Positions 27,303 through 36,667 of a stretch of DNA of 64,000 nucleotides are shown piece by piece. Where the stretch lies: positions 620,001-684,000 of the forward strand of contig CANMFU010000001.1 in NCBI GenBank assembly GCA_947497295.1. Reading direction: 5' to 3'. The notes below the pieces were generated by a model. It saw only the letters and a list, made by a program, of their open reading frames with translations, searched no databases and was not told where the DNA came from. Origin of the DNA: an uncultured Roseovarius sp. Lineage in GTDB: Bacteria; Pseudomonadota; Alphaproteobacteria; Rhodobacterales; Rhodobacteraceae. The position numbers and the translations under genes are program-made. Position 1 is the first letter of the stretch. The number at the start of each line of letters is the position of its first letter.

Positions 27303-30167
27303 ATGGCCAAGAAAATGCTTATCGATGCCACCCACGCCGAGGAAACTCGTGTTGTGGTGGTCGACGGAAACAAGGTCGAGGAATTCGATTTTGAATCAGA
27401 AAATAAAAGGCAGCTCGCCGGGAATATCTACCTCGCCAAGGTAACGCGCGTCGAACCATCGCTTCAGGCGGCATTCATCGACTACGGTGGAAATCGTCAC
27501 GGTTTCCTTGCTTTCTCGGAGATTCATCCCGACTACTACCAGATCCCCATCGCCGACCGCGAGGCGCTGATGGAGGAAGAGCGCGCTTATGCCGAGGCTC
27601 AGGAAGCCGAGGAAGAAGAAAATGCCAAGCCCAAGCGCAGCTCGCGCGGGGGGCGCAGCCGTTCCAAGGCTGAAAAGACGACATCAGATGACGATGCGGT
27701 CGTTAAGTCTGATGTGTCGGGCATGGAAACGATCGATCTCGACGACGAGGAAGGCAGCTCGCCGATGGAGCGGGTCGCAGACACGCCCGTCGAAGAGCCG
27801 CGCAATGGCGGCAATGCCAATGACAATGATGCTGATGACGCGTCGTCGGATGACGGGGACGGCAATGATGATGACAACGGCGATGAGGGCCGCAAGCCCC
27901 GCCGTACCCCGCGCGCCCGCCGGTCGCGCAGGGGCGACGATACAGACGACAGTATCAGCGATGCTGCCGACAAGGACGACGATATCGAAGTCGTCGCTGA
28001 CGAGGACAGCCACGACGATATCCGTCCTGCCCGCAAGCCGCGTCCGCGCAAATACAAGATTCAGGAGGTCGTCAAGGTCAGGCAGATCCTGCTGGTTCAG
28101 GTCGTCAAGGAAGAGCGCGGCAACAAAGGTGCAGCGCTGACTACCTATCTGTCGCTGGCCGGTCGCTATTGCGTCCTGATGCCCAATACCGCCCGTGGTG
28201 GCGGAATTTCCCGCAAGATTACGAATTCGGTTGATCGCAAGAAGCTGAAAGAGATCGCGACCGAAATCGACGTGCCCAAAGGTGCGGGCCTGATCGTGCG
28301 CACCGCCGGCGCCAAGCGGACGAAAACCGAGATCAAACGCGATTACGAATATCTCCAGCGCATGTGGGAGCAGATCCGCGAGCTGACGCTGAAATCCATC
28401 GCGCCTGCAAAAATCTACGAAGAGGGCGACCTGATCAAACGGTCCATCCGCGACTTGTATAATCGCGAGATTGACGAAATTCTGGTCGAGGGCGAACGCG
28501 GCTATCGCATCGCCAAGGACTTCATGAAGATGATCATGCCGTCCCACGCAAAGAACGTGCGCCACTACGTTGATACCATGCCGCTTTTCGCGCGTTTTCA
28601 GGTGGAATCCTACCTCAATTCGATGTTCAATCCGACCGTGCAGCTGAAATCGGGCGGTTACATCGTGATCGGCGTGACCGAGGCGCTTGTCGCCGTTGAC
28701 GTCAACTCTGGTCGTGCCACCAAGGAAGGCTCGATCGAGGATACGGCCTACAAGACCAACCTTGAGGCCGCCGAAGAGGTCGCCCGCCAGCTGCGCTTGC
28801 GTGATCTGGCCGGCCTGATTGTCATCGACTTCATCGACATGGACGAGCGCAAGAACAACGCCGCCGTCGAAAAGCGGATGAAGGATTGCCTGAAAACCGA
28901 TCGCGCGCGCATTCAGGTCAGCCGCATCTCCGGCTTTGGCCTGATGGAGATGAGCCGCCAGCGCCTGCGTCCTGGCATGATCGAGGCTACGACGCAGCCT
29001 TGCCCGTCCTGCCATGGTACCGGGCTGATCCGGTCGGATGACAACCTCGCGCTGAATATCCTGCGCCAGGTCGAGGAAGAAGGCACCAAGGGCCGCTCGC
29101 TCGAAGTTCTGGTGCGCGCTCCGGTTGGCATCGCCAACTTCATGATGAACCAGAAACGCGACCGTGTTGCCCAGATCGAAGTCCGCTATGGCATGTCGGT
29201 CCGGATCGAGGCCGATCCGTCCCTGATCAGCCCCGATTTTGCGCTGGAAAAGTTCAAAACAGCGACCCGGGTCGTCCCCGAGCAGGTCGTGCGCGTGGTG
29301 TCGGCCGACAGCACCTTGATGGATGATATCGACAGCGAATCCGCGGTTGATCCTGACGAGCTGCCGGGCGACGAGGTAGAAGAGGATGCCCAGCCGCAGC
29401 GCCAGTCCAATGGGCGCGCTGCAGAAGATGGCGACGATGATGAGGATAACGGCGACAAGCCGAAAAAGCGCCGTCGGCGCCGTCGGCGCAAGCCCTCGTC
29501 GAAATCGCGCGATAATGGCGATAATGGCGATAACGGCGACGATAACGGCGAAGATCAGGACGACGCGGACGGCGATAACGGCCATCGGGCGACCGGCGAT
29601 AGCCAGCCCGCGCAAGATCAAAATACGGACGTGACAGCAAAGGTCGACGCCGATAGCGCGCAGACGCCAGATGATGCAGCCGAAGACAAGCCAAAGCCAA
29701 AACGCACGCGCAAACCGCGCGCCAAAAAGGCAGACAGCGCCGCCGCTGATGCCAAATCCGACGACGCCAAGGCTGCGGATGCAAGTCCTGCGGAAGACAC
29801 CTCCGCCGATGCGCCCAAACCCAAGTCGACCCGCAAACCCCGCGCCCGCAAAAGCGAAGCCGCCCCGGTGGCCGAACCAGCGTCAGCGCCGGTCGCGGAC
29901 CTCGCGCCCGAGGTAGTGGCCCCGCCGCAAGCGGAGCCGGAAACGGCACGGTCGGCCCCCGTTGAGGATGCGCCAGATCAGGCCGCAGACGTTGAGGCCG
30001 ACGCCCAGGTAGCCCAGTCCGAGCCATCCGCGCCGGTGCAACCCGAGCATGAGCAGCCCGTTTCTGCCGAGCCCGAGCCAGTACAGCCCGAACCAGTACA
30101 GCCCGATGCGAATGACGCTGACGCGGACAAGCCCAAACGCAAAGGCTGGTGGTCGCTGGGCCGGTAG
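27303..30167 (+). CDS. rne: Ribonuclease E with large acidic insert
   Basis: A 954-residue RNase E, the main endonuclease of mRNA turnover and rRNA/tRNA processing. The start MAKKMLIDATHAEETRVVVVDGN is typical; the longer frame to 27288 lacks support. An S1 domain opens at about residue 35 but is split by a low-complexity, Asp/Glu-rich insert of about 160 residues (90-250) before resuming with KVRQILLVQVVKEERGNKGA. The catalytic Asp pair is visible in VAVDVNSGRA and IDFIDMDERKN, and the zinc link CPSCHGTG near 565-572. The C-terminal 280 residues are disordered Arg/Lys-, Asp- and Pro-rich repeats, presumably the degradosome scaffold and RNA-binding region. Confidence 0.95.
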   Translation: MAKKMLIDATHAEETRVVVVDGNKVEEFDFESENKRQLAGNIYLAKVTRVEPSLQAAFIDYGGNRHGFLAFSEIHPDYYQIPIADREALMEEERAYAEAQEAEEEENAKPKRSSRGGRSRSKAEKTTSDDDAVVKSDVSGMETIDLDDEEGSSPMERVADTPVEEPRNGGNANDNDADDASSDDGDGNDDDNGDEGRKPRRTPRARRSRRGDDTDDSISDAADKDDDIEVVADEDSHDDIRPARKPRPRKYKIQEVVKVRQILLVQVVKEERGNKGAALTTYLSLAGRYCVLMPNTARGGGISRKITNSVDRKKLKEIATEIDVPKGAGLIVRTAGAKRTKTEIKRDYEYLQRMWEQIRELTLKSIAPAKIYEEGDLIKRSIRDLYNREIDEILVEGERGYRIAKDFMKMIMPSHAKNVRHYVDTMPLFARFQVESYLNSMFNPTVQLKSGGYIVIGVTEALVAVDVNSGRATKEGSIEDTAYKTNLEAAEEVARQLRLRDLAGLIVIDFIDMDERKNNAAVEKRMKDCLKTDRARIQVSRISGFGLMEMSRQRLRPGMIEATTQPCPSCHGTGLIRSDDNLALNILRQVEEEGTKGRSLEVLVRAPVGIANFMMNQKRDRVAQIEVRYGMSVRIEADPSLISPDFALEKFKTATRVVPEQVVRVVSADSTLMDDIDSESAVDPDELPGDEVEEDAQPQRQSNGRAAEDGDDDEDNGDKPKKRRRRRRRKPSSKSRDNGDNGDNGDDNGEDQDDADGDNGHRATGDSQPAQDQNTDVTAKVDADSAQTPDDAAEDKPKPKRTRKPRAKKADSAAADAKSDDAKAADASPAEDTSADAPKPKSTRKPRARKSEAAPVAEPASAPVADLAPEVVAPPQAEPETARSAPVEDAPDQAADVEADAQVAQSEPSAPVQPEHEQPVSAEPEPVQPEPVQPDANDADADKPKRKGWWSLGR

Positions 30168-30236
30168 CTGCGCCGGTAAGGCAACGCTGAAAATCAGTGC
30201 TCGGCGCACGTCCTGCGCCGCGCTCTCATCTTCTTG

Positions 30237-30248
30237 AAAATACTCAAA
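30237..30248 (+). repeat. Intergenic motif AAAATACTCAAA, copy 2
   Basis: This copy is preceded by TCATCTTCTTG and lies 69 bases after the rne stop. It merges with the A-run of the following bidirectional terminator. Confidence 0.5.
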
Positions 30249-30285
30249 AAAAAACGGCGCGTCCCGACTGCGGAACGCGCCGTTT
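30246..30285. terminator. Bidirectional terminator between rne and tusA-like gene
   Basis: Perfect 11-bp arms AAACGGCGCGT (30252-30262) and ACGCGCCGTTT (30275-30285) are flanked on the left by an A-run, which becomes a T-run for minus-strand transcription. This is a textbook intrinsic terminator for the leftward gene at 30311-30532 and can also stop rne transcripts. Confidence 0.85.
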
Positions 30286-30310
30286 GTAATCCAACGCTTT
30301 CACACAGCTT

Positions 30311-30532
30311 TCAGCCGCCCTTTCGCAGCCGATATCGGGTGTGGTCATCCGCGTCTGCAACAGACAGCAGGACATGCCCGGCCTCGTTGCAGAAATGCGG
30401 CACGTCGATCATCGCAGCGGGATCATCGGCGTGCAATTCCACTTCTGCGCCAGCCGCCAGCTTGGCCATCCTCTTGCGCAGTTTCAAAACGGGCAGGGGG
30501 CACAAAAGCCCGATAGCGTCGATTTTTTCCAT
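30311..30532 (-). CDS. TusA/SirA family sulfur-carrier protein
   Basis: A 73-residue protein beginning MEKIDAIGLLCPLPVLKLRKRM, with the CPxP motif whose Cys carries persulfide sulfur in TusA-like proteins. The rest (EVELHADDPAAMIDVPHFCNEAGH) fits the small alpha/beta fold. TusA relays sulfur for tRNA thiolation, molybdenum cofactor or other uses, and paralogues are common, so the exact pathway is not assigned. The frame extends upstream to 30604, but that stretch lacks family similarity and overlaps the promoter area of the divergent ccdA gene. Confidence 0.85.
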   Translation of the reverse strand: MEKIDAIGLLCPLPVLKLRKRMAKLAAGAEVELHADDPAAMIDVPHFCNEAGHVLLSVADADDHTRYRLRKGG

Positions 30533-30626
30533 GTAACCGCAGATAATCCGGACCGTAACATCTGTCCACAGGGTTGTGACATACCGCCCCCGTGACGCCG
30601 CCACTGCGATGGGCTAAGCCTGCGCC

Positions 30627-31382
30627 ATGTTCGGTATAGAAATCATGGATGCGGGCCTGATTCCCGCAATGGTCGTGGCGCTTTTTGCGGGTACGTTGTC
30701 GTTTCTCAGCCCCTGTGTGTTGCCCATCGTGCCGCCCTACCTGGCCTATATGAGCGGCGTGACCTTGCAGGATCTGTCGCACCGGGGCGGTGCCTCGCGG
30801 CGGCGGGCGATCGTGCCGGCGCTGTTTTTCGTCATGGGTCTGTCAACGATTTTCCTGCTTCTGGGCGCCGCAGCATCGGCATTGGGGCTGGCGTTCCTGC
30901 AATACCAATCGACACTCAGCGCGTTTGCCGGCGTGTTGGTGATGTTCTTCGGTTTGCATTTCCTCGGCATCTTTCGCATCGGATTTCTGGACCGCGAAAT
31001 GCGTATGGACGCAGGCGACAGGGGCGGTAGCGCGTTTGGCGCCTATGTCCTCGGCCTTGCCTTCGCCTTTGGCTGGACACCTTGCATCGGCCCGCAACTG
31101 GGCGCGATCCTGTCGCTGGCCGCCTCTGAGGCATCGGTCGCGCGCGGAACGGCGCTGCTTGCAGTCTATGCCATCGGGCTGGGCGTGCCCTTTATCCTCG
31201 TGGCCGCGTTCCTGCCGCGTCTGACGGGTGTCATGGGCTGGATGAAGCGGCATATGGACCGGATCGAAAAGATCATGGGCCTCTTGCTGTGGACCATTGG
31301 CCTGATGATGCTGACGGGTGGCTTTTCTGCCTTTGCGTTCTGGCTGCTTGAGACGTTCCCGGCCCTTGCTGTGCTGGGCTGA
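30627..31382 (+). CDS. ccdA: Cytochrome c biogenesis protein CcdA
   Basis: A 251-residue, six-helix membrane protein that carries reducing equivalents from cytoplasmic thioredoxin to periplasmic thiol proteins in cytochrome c maturation. The two redox-active cysteines are in LSFLSPCVLPIVPPYL (helix 1) and GWTPCIGPQLGAIL (helix 4), as in CcdA and the DsbD core. Length and hydrophobic pattern match CcdA and exclude full DsbD. It is divergent from the TusA-like gene; both handle sulfur or thiol chemistry, which may explain their pairing. Confidence 0.93.
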   Translation: MFGIEIMDAGLIPAMVVALFAGTLSFLSPCVLPIVPPYLAYMSGVTLQDLSHRGGASRRRAIVPALFFVMGLSTIFLLLGAAASALGLAFLQYQSTLSAFAGVLVMFFGLHFLGIFRIGFLDREMRMDAGDRGGSAFGAYVLGLAFAFGWTPCIGPQLGAILSLAASEASVARGTALLAVYAIGLGVPFILVAAFLPRLTGVMGWMKRHMDRIEKIMGLLLWTIGLMMLTGGFSAFAFWLLETFPALAVLG

Positions 31383-31453
31383 CGGTTGCGTTTCGAACTG
31401 ACTCTTGCACCGGTATTGACGAGCATGTCGGCGGGCAAAACAGCGTCGGACGC

Positions 31454-32743
31454 GTGCCCGTGATCACCACGAAAGGTAGCCTGCCCGGCGGCGCACAGGT
31501 TGCCACGCGACGGGTGTTCTATATACCCGGCTACGATCCAATCCACCCGCGCCGCTACCGCGAACTCTATCGCAAGGAAGGCACAGCGCAGGCAGCCATT
31601 TCCGGCTATGATCTGACCTTGGCGGCGCGCAGCGGCGCAGGGCGTTACGGCTGGCTGGCCACGGGGCGGATCGAGGGTGGCAAGGTCTGCGCCGAAATCG
31701 ATGTGCTGGTCTGGTCCGACATCGTGCGCAACTCCATGAGCCAAACGATCGGGGCGACCTATCTGCAGCTGGTCCGCACGGCGTGGACCTATATTGCCAG
31801 CGGCGCATTGTTCCGCCTGGTGCGCTTGCGCAAGGGGCCGGTGATCGCCGCGCTTTACCCTGTAGTGTTCTTGCTGGTGCAAATGATGATTGCCTTGGCG
31901 GTGGGCCACTGGGCTGGCAAGGGGCTGGCGATACTGGCTGCCCACGTTCCGCTGGGCAGCGAAAGCACGAGCTTCGCCGCGCGTTTCGTCCTGACGACGC
32001 TGGCTTATGGTGTGACGTTTGTCGTTGTGGCATGGGCGCTACTGCGCTGGTTCCAGCGCAAAGACGGTAGGTTTTTCGCGTATTACCTGATGCATGACTA
32101 CGCCTATTCGGCGCGCTATCGCGGCGCGTACCCGCCCGCGCTGGAGGCGAGGATGACCGAATTTGGTGATGACATCGCAGCCGCACTGACCACCGGAGTG
32201 CACGAGGTGCTGATCGTTGGCCACTCCTCGGGCGCGCATCTGGCGGTGTCGGTGCTGGCGGACCTGATCCGCGCAGGGCGCGTGCCGTCGGACGGCCCCG
32301 TGCTGTCATTCCTTTCGCTGGGGCAGGTGGTGCCGATGGTGTCCTTTCTGCCCGCTGCCCACCGGCTGCGCGCTGATCTGGCTTATCTATCGCAATCGGA
32401 GGCGCTGACGTGGATTGACGTGACTGCGCCCGGCGATGGCTGCGCTTTTGCGCTGTGCGATCCCGTTGCCGTCAGCGGCGTTTCTCCGCCGGGCAAGCGC
32501 TGGCCGCTGGTGATTTCGGCGGCGTTTACCCAGACCCTCAGCCCAGAGCGGTGGCGCGGATTGAGGTGGAAGTTTTTCCGGCTGCATTTCCAGTACCTTT
32601 GCGCCTTTGACCGGCCCGGAGATTATGATTATTTTCGCATCACAGCCGGGCCAATGACGCTGGGCCAGCGCTTTGCCGGGCGCGCGCCCTCGGCCAGCCG
32701 GATCGAACGGCCGGTGAACAAATACACCGGGATATCACCATGA
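31454..32743 (+). CDS. Membrane-anchored alpha/beta-hydrolase-like protein
   Basis: A 429-residue protein not recognised as a named family. It starts with VFYIPGYDPIHPRRYRELYRKE, has two transmembrane helices in the middle (VIAALYPVVFLLVQMMIALAVG and FVLTTLAYGVTFVVVAWALL), then HEVLIVGHSSGAHLAV, a nucleophile elbow GHSSG typical of alpha/beta hydrolases, and a conserved C-terminus with WPLVISAAFTQTLSPERW. A catalytic Asp (WIDVTAPGDG) and His can be proposed but not proven. The start is unclear: GTG 31454 and GTG 31460 are possible. The stop overlaps the start of the P450 gene (ATGA), so the two are probably co-translated and may act on the same lipid-like substrate. Confidence 0.7.
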   Translation: MPVITTKGSLPGGAQVATRRVFYIPGYDPIHPRRYRELYRKEGTAQAAISGYDLTLAARSGAGRYGWLATGRIEGGKVCAEIDVLVWSDIVRNSMSQTIGATYLQLVRTAWTYIASGALFRLVRLRKGPVIAALYPVVFLLVQMMIALAVGHWAGKGLAILAAHVPLGSESTSFAARFVLTTLAYGVTFVVVAWALLRWFQRKDGRFFAYYLMHDYAYSARYRGAYPPALEARMTEFGDDIAAALTTGVHEVLIVGHSSGAHLAVSVLADLIRAGRVPSDGPVLSFLSLGQVVPMVSFLPAAHRLRADLAYLSQSEALTWIDVTAPGDGCAFALCDPVAVSGVSPPGKRWPLVISAAFTQTLSPERWRGLRWKFFRLHFQYLCAFDRPGDYDYFRITAGPMTLGQRFAGRAPSASRIERPVNKYTGISP

Positions 32744-34107
32744 GCCTGCCGCCCAAACCTCCGTCGCGGCCCGGCCGGGTGTCGTTGTGGCGTTATCTGC
32801 ACCTGTTTCGCGCCGATACTCTGTCGGCGCAGCCCGCGCGCCTGTATCGTGCGTGGATGGCTGAATTTCGCACGCCATTTTTCCGGTCCTACCTGTGCAA
32901 TCAGCCGGAGCTTGTGGATCTGGTGCTGAAGAGACGACCCGATGATTTTCCAAAATCGAACCGCGTGCGCGAGGGGCTGACGCCGCTCCTCGGCAATTCG
33001 GTTTTCGTCACCAATGGCGAGACGTGGACGCGCCAGAGGCGCATTATCGATCCCGCGTTCGAGGGCGGGCGCCTGCGCCACGTGTTCCCGGCCATGCGCG
33101 ACGCCGGGCAGGGCGCGGTTCAGCGCCTTGGCGTCCTTGCAGATGGCGGCGCTCAGGATATCGAGACCGAGGCCAGCCACGCCGCCGCCGACGTGATCTT
33201 TCGCACGCTTTTCTCCATCCCGATCGAGCATGACGTTGCCGCCCGCGTGTTCAGCGAATTTCGCGACCATCAGCGCACGCAGCCTGTGGTCAATCTGGCG
33301 GCGCTGATCCCGCTGCCGGGGTGGATGCCCCGTTTTCACCGCCGCCGCACCCGGCGCACGGCCAAGGTGATCCGCAGCCTCATCCGCAAACTGACGATCG
33401 AGCGGATGGCCCGGATCGAGGCTGGGGATGCGCCGGACGATCTGGCGACCAAGATCATGACGACAGCCGATCCGCATACCGGCCAGAAGTTTGACATCGA
33501 GGAGATGGTGGATCAGGTCGCGATCTTTTTCCTCGCCGGGCACGAAACCAGCGCTTCGGCGCTGGCATGGGCGCTGTATCTGCTGGCGCTTTACCCGGAC
33601 TGGCAGAGCCGGGTGGCGGCAGAGGCGCAGGCGGCTTTTGGCGATACGCTCCCTGAGTTTTCGCATATGGGCAAGCTGCCGCTGACGCGCGATGTGTTCC
33701 GCGAGACGTTGCGCCTTTATCCCCCGGTGCCAATGATGGTGCGGCAGGCGCGCTGCCCAGAGACCTTTCGGGGCAGGCAGATCGCCCCCGGCGCGCAGAT
33801 CGTGCTCAGCCCCTGGCATCTGCACCGCCACGAACGGATCTGGGACAATCCCGACGGGTTCGATCCTGCGCGCTATGGCACCCAAGCGGGCCGCAAATGC
33901 CTGCGCGAGGCGTTCATCCCGTTTTCGGCCGGGCAGCGCGTCTGCCCCGGTGCCGGGTTTGCAATGATCGAGGGGCCGCTGCTGCTGGCAATGGTTGTGC
34001 GCGCCTTCCGGTTTGAGACGGTGCCGGGCCGCCCGGCCATGCCAGTGGCGCATCTGACAGTGCGCGGCAAGGACGGTATCTGGCTGAAGATCACGAGGCG
34101 CCTCTAG
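32740..34107 (+). CDS. Cytochrome P450
   Basis: A 455-residue soluble cytochrome P450. The I-helix oxygen-binding motif is FLAGHETSASAL, the K-helix ExxR is ETLR in FRETLRLYPPVP, and the heme-ligand loop is FSAGQRVCPGAGFA with Cys402. An aromatic meander with PDGFDPARYG precedes it. No transmembrane anchor or fused reductase is present, so separate ferredoxin partners must exist elsewhere. The start overlaps the upstream hydrolase-like gene. The general look is like class I bacterial P450s acting on fatty acids or terpenoids, but the substrate is not predictable from sequence. Confidence 0.93.
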   Translation: MSLPPKPPSRPGRVSLWRYLHLFRADTLSAQPARLYRAWMAEFRTPFFRSYLCNQPELVDLVLKRRPDDFPKSNRVREGLTPLLGNSVFVTNGETWTRQRRIIDPAFEGGRLRHVFPAMRDAGQGAVQRLGVLADGGAQDIETEASHAAADVIFRTLFSIPIEHDVAARVFSEFRDHQRTQPVVNLAALIPLPGWMPRFHRRRTRRTAKVIRSLIRKLTIERMARIEAGDAPDDLATKIMTTADPHTGQKFDIEEMVDQVAIFFLAGHETSASALAWALYLLALYPDWQSRVAAEAQAAFGDTLPEFSHMGKLPLTRDVFRETLRLYPPVPMMVRQARCPETFRGRQIAPGAQIVLSPWHLHRHERIWDNPDGFDPARYGTQAGRKCLREAFIPFSAGQRVCPGAGFAMIEGPLLLAMVVRAFRFETVPGRPAMPVAHLTVRGKDGIWLKITRRL

Positions 34108-36512
34108 CCCCGCATCCTTGCGCCATCGGCATCGAAAAGCGGCGTTGTGATCAGCGTCGCATCGCGCATCTGGCCCAGTATCTCGATCTGTGCCGCGCGT
34201 CCCTCCTGCGCCATCTGCCGCGGGATCAGCCCCAGCGCGATGGATTTGCCCGCATGGTGCGAATAGCCGCCGGAGGTGACAAATCCTTGCACGCTGCCGT
34301 CCAGAAAGATCGGCTCGTAGCCATGTGCGTCGGCGTCGTCGGCCTGCACCTCGAATGCGACCAACCGACGTGCGGCGCCGTTGTCACGCTCGGCTTCGGC
34401 GGGGCCGCGTCCGATGAAATCAGCAGACTTTGACCATTGGATAAACCGGTTCATTCCGGTCTCGCCCGGTGTGTAGTCGGGCGAGAATTCCGCCCCCCAC
34501 GAGCCAAAGAACTTGTCCAGCCGCAGCGACATCATCGCGCGCATACCAAAAGGGTGCATGCCGTGCGTCTCGCCGGCTTCGCGCAGCGTGTCCCAAAGCG
34601 CCCGCTGCGCCATCGGATCGCAATAGATCTCATACCCCAGATCACCGGTGTAGCTGACGCGCTGGATCAGGCATTCGGCCATGCCCACAGTGGCGTGGCG
34701 CAGTTCCATGAAACGCATGTCGCCCACGGACTCCTGCGTGCTGACCATCAGCACGTCGCGCGCCCTTGGCCCGGCGATCTGAAATCCGGTCAGGCGGTCA
34801 GAGATGTTATCGATATGAACGCCGCTCGCCTCATGGCTCTGGAACCAGCGCATGTGAATCGCTTGCGCGCCGTAGGAGGCGGTCAACTGGAACGCCTCGT
34901 CCGTCAGGCACGATATGGTGAAATCGCCCATCAGCCGCCCTTGTGGCGACAGCATCGGCGTGAGCGACATATGCCCCGGCTGGGGAATCCGGCCGGCCAT
35001 GATCCGGTCCAGCCAATCGCGCGCGCCGGGGCCCGTGACCAGATATTTGCCGAAATTTTGCACCTCATTGATGCCGACGGCGTCGCGCACCGCGCGCACT
35101 TCGCGGGATGTGGCCTCGAATGCGTTCGAGCGGCGAAAGCTGGGCGTCTCATATCGCGGCTCGTCGCCTCTTGCGAAATAGTTCGCGACTTCCAGCCCGT
35201 ATTGCTGGCCCCAGACGGCGCCCAGATCGGTCAAGACATCATACATCGGTGTCGTCAGAAATGGGCGGGCGGCGGGCAGTTCCTGATTAGGGTAGCTGAC
35301 GGAAAACCGGGTCTGGTAATTCTCGATCACCTTGGGGCGGGTGTAGCCCGGCGTGATCCAGTCGCCAAAGCGGGCCACATCCATCGCCGTCACGTCGCGC
35401 TCGCATTCGCCCTGCGTCATCCATTGCGCCAGGATCAGGCCGACGCCGCCACCTTGGGAAAACCCGGCCATGACGCCGCAAGCCGACCAGTAGCCGCGCA
35501 GCCCCGGCACCGGCCCGACCAGCGGGTTGCCGTCAGGGGCAAAGGTAAAGGGGCCGTGAATGACCGATTTGACGCCTGCACGCCCTAAGGCCGGAAAGCG
35601 GCGATATGCGAATTCGATGCTGTCCTCGATCTTGTCCAGATTGTCGGGCAGCAATTCATGCCCGAAATCCCACGGGGTGCCGTCCACGGCCCACGGCTTG
35701 CATGGTTGCTCATAAAACCCGATGCACAGGCCGCGTCCTTCTTGGCGCAAGTAAGATTCCCCGGCGGGGTCCATCACATGCGGATGCTCGGTGTCGCGGG
35801 CGACGATCTCGGGCACGTCATCGGTCACGATGTATTGGTGCTCCATCGGGTGCAGCGGCAGGTAGAGGCCAGCCATCGCACCGACCTCGCGTGCCCAAAG
35901 GCCGCCGGCATTGACCACGTGTTCGGCGTGAACGGTCCCCTTGTCGGTCACCACGTCCCAGGTGCCATCCGAACGCTGGCGCGTCTCATGCACCATGCAA
36001 TGCGTCTGGATCGTAGCGCCGCCGATGCGGGCGGCCTTTGCATAGGCGTGGGTCGTGCCGGAGGGGTCCAGATGCCCGTCAAGCGGGTCATACAGCCCGC
36101 CGATAATGCCGTCGATGTTCGTCACCGGCGCGATCTGCGCGATCTCCTCGGGCGTCACGATATGCGTGTCGAGACCCATGTAGCGATGCTTGGCCCGCTC
36201 GGCCAGCAGCATGTCAAAGCGGTCCCGGTTGTCGGCCAGAGTGATGCCGCCCACATGATGCAAACCGCAGGACATGCCGGTGATCTGCTCCAGCTCCTTG
36301 TAAAGCCGGATGGTGTAGCCTTGCAGGGCGGCCATGTTGGTGTCGCCGTTCAGCGTGTGAAACCCGCCCGCCGCGTGCCATGTGCTGCCGCTGGTCAGCT
36401 CGGAGCGCTCGATCAGCATGACATCGGACCAGCCGAGTTTCGTCAGGTGATAGAGCACGCTGCATCCGACAACGCCGCCGCCGATCACGACGGCCTGTGC
36501 GGTTGTTTTCAT
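34104..36512 (-). CDS. FAD-dependent dimethylglycine/sarcosine dehydrogenase-type protein with GcvT domain
   Basis: An 802-residue two-domain oxidoreductase. The N-terminal DAO-type FAD domain opens with VVIGGGVVGCSVLYHLTKLGW and has the ERSELTSGSTWHAAGGFH segment around the flavin. The C-terminal half is a folate-binding GcvT-like aminomethyltransferase fold with NFGKYLVTGPGARDWLDRIMAG, GDLGYEIYCDP and a C-terminal GFVTSGGYSHHAGKSIALG. Enzymes of this type demethylate dimethylglycine or sarcosine and pass the one-carbon unit to tetrahydrofolate. It fits glycine-betaine breakdown together with the methyltransferase near 21 kb, though the exact substrate is uncertain. Its stop overlaps the convergent P450 stop by four bases. 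Confidence 0.88.
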   Translation of the reverse strand: MKTTAQAVVIGGGVVGCSVLYHLTKLGWSDVMLIERSELTSGSTWHAAGGFHTLNGDTNMAALQGYTIRLYKELEQITGMSCGLHHVGGITLADNRDRFDMLLAERAKHRYMGLDTHIVTPEEIAQIAPVTNIDGIIGGLYDPLDGHLDPSGTTHAYAKAARIGGATIQTHCMVHETRQRSDGTWDVVTDKGTVHAEHVVNAGGLWAREVGAMAGLYLPLHPMEHQYIVTDDVPEIVARDTEHPHVMDPAGESYLRQEGRGLCIGFYEQPCKPWAVDGTPWDFGHELLPDNLDKIEDSIEFAYRRFPALGRAGVKSVIHGPFTFAPDGNPLVGPVPGLRGYWSACGVMAGFSQGGGVGLILAQWMTQGECERDVTAMDVARFGDWITPGYTRPKVIENYQTRFSVSYPNQELPAARPFLTTPMYDVLTDLGAVWGQQYGLEVANYFARGDEPRYETPSFRRSNAFEATSREVRAVRDAVGINEVQNFGKYLVTGPGARDWLDRIMAGRIPQPGHMSLTPMLSPQGRLMGDFTISCLTDEAFQLTASYGAQAIHMRWFQSHEASGVHIDNISDRLTGFQIAGPRARDVLMVSTQESVGDMRFMELRHATVGMAECLIQRVSYTGDLGYEIYCDPMAQRALWDTLREAGETHGMHPFGMRAMMSLRLDKFFGSWGAEFSPDYTPGETGMNRFIQWSKSADFIGRGPAEAERDNGAARRLVAFEVQADDADAHGYEPIFLDGSVQGFVTSGGYSHHAGKSIALGLIPRQMAQEGRAAQIEILGQMRDATLITTPLFDADGARMRG

Positions 36513-36667
36513 GATGTCGTCTCCTTGGCTGGTCCATCATCAAGCCTGCCGGCCTGCAAGCGTGGCGGCATGTGCGCACGCGACAGATCCTGTCGTTTTG
36601 CGCCCGATTTTCGTTCGTGGAGTCGAAAAGAATGGAACCTGCTCCGCGCCCGTGCGATTGATCAAGA

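Noticed and set aside
27684..29621. 645-codon open frame on the minus strand opposite rne
   Set aside because: It is a shadow of rne. The text is low-complexity hydrophobic and Asp/Gly/His-rich, without domain motifs.
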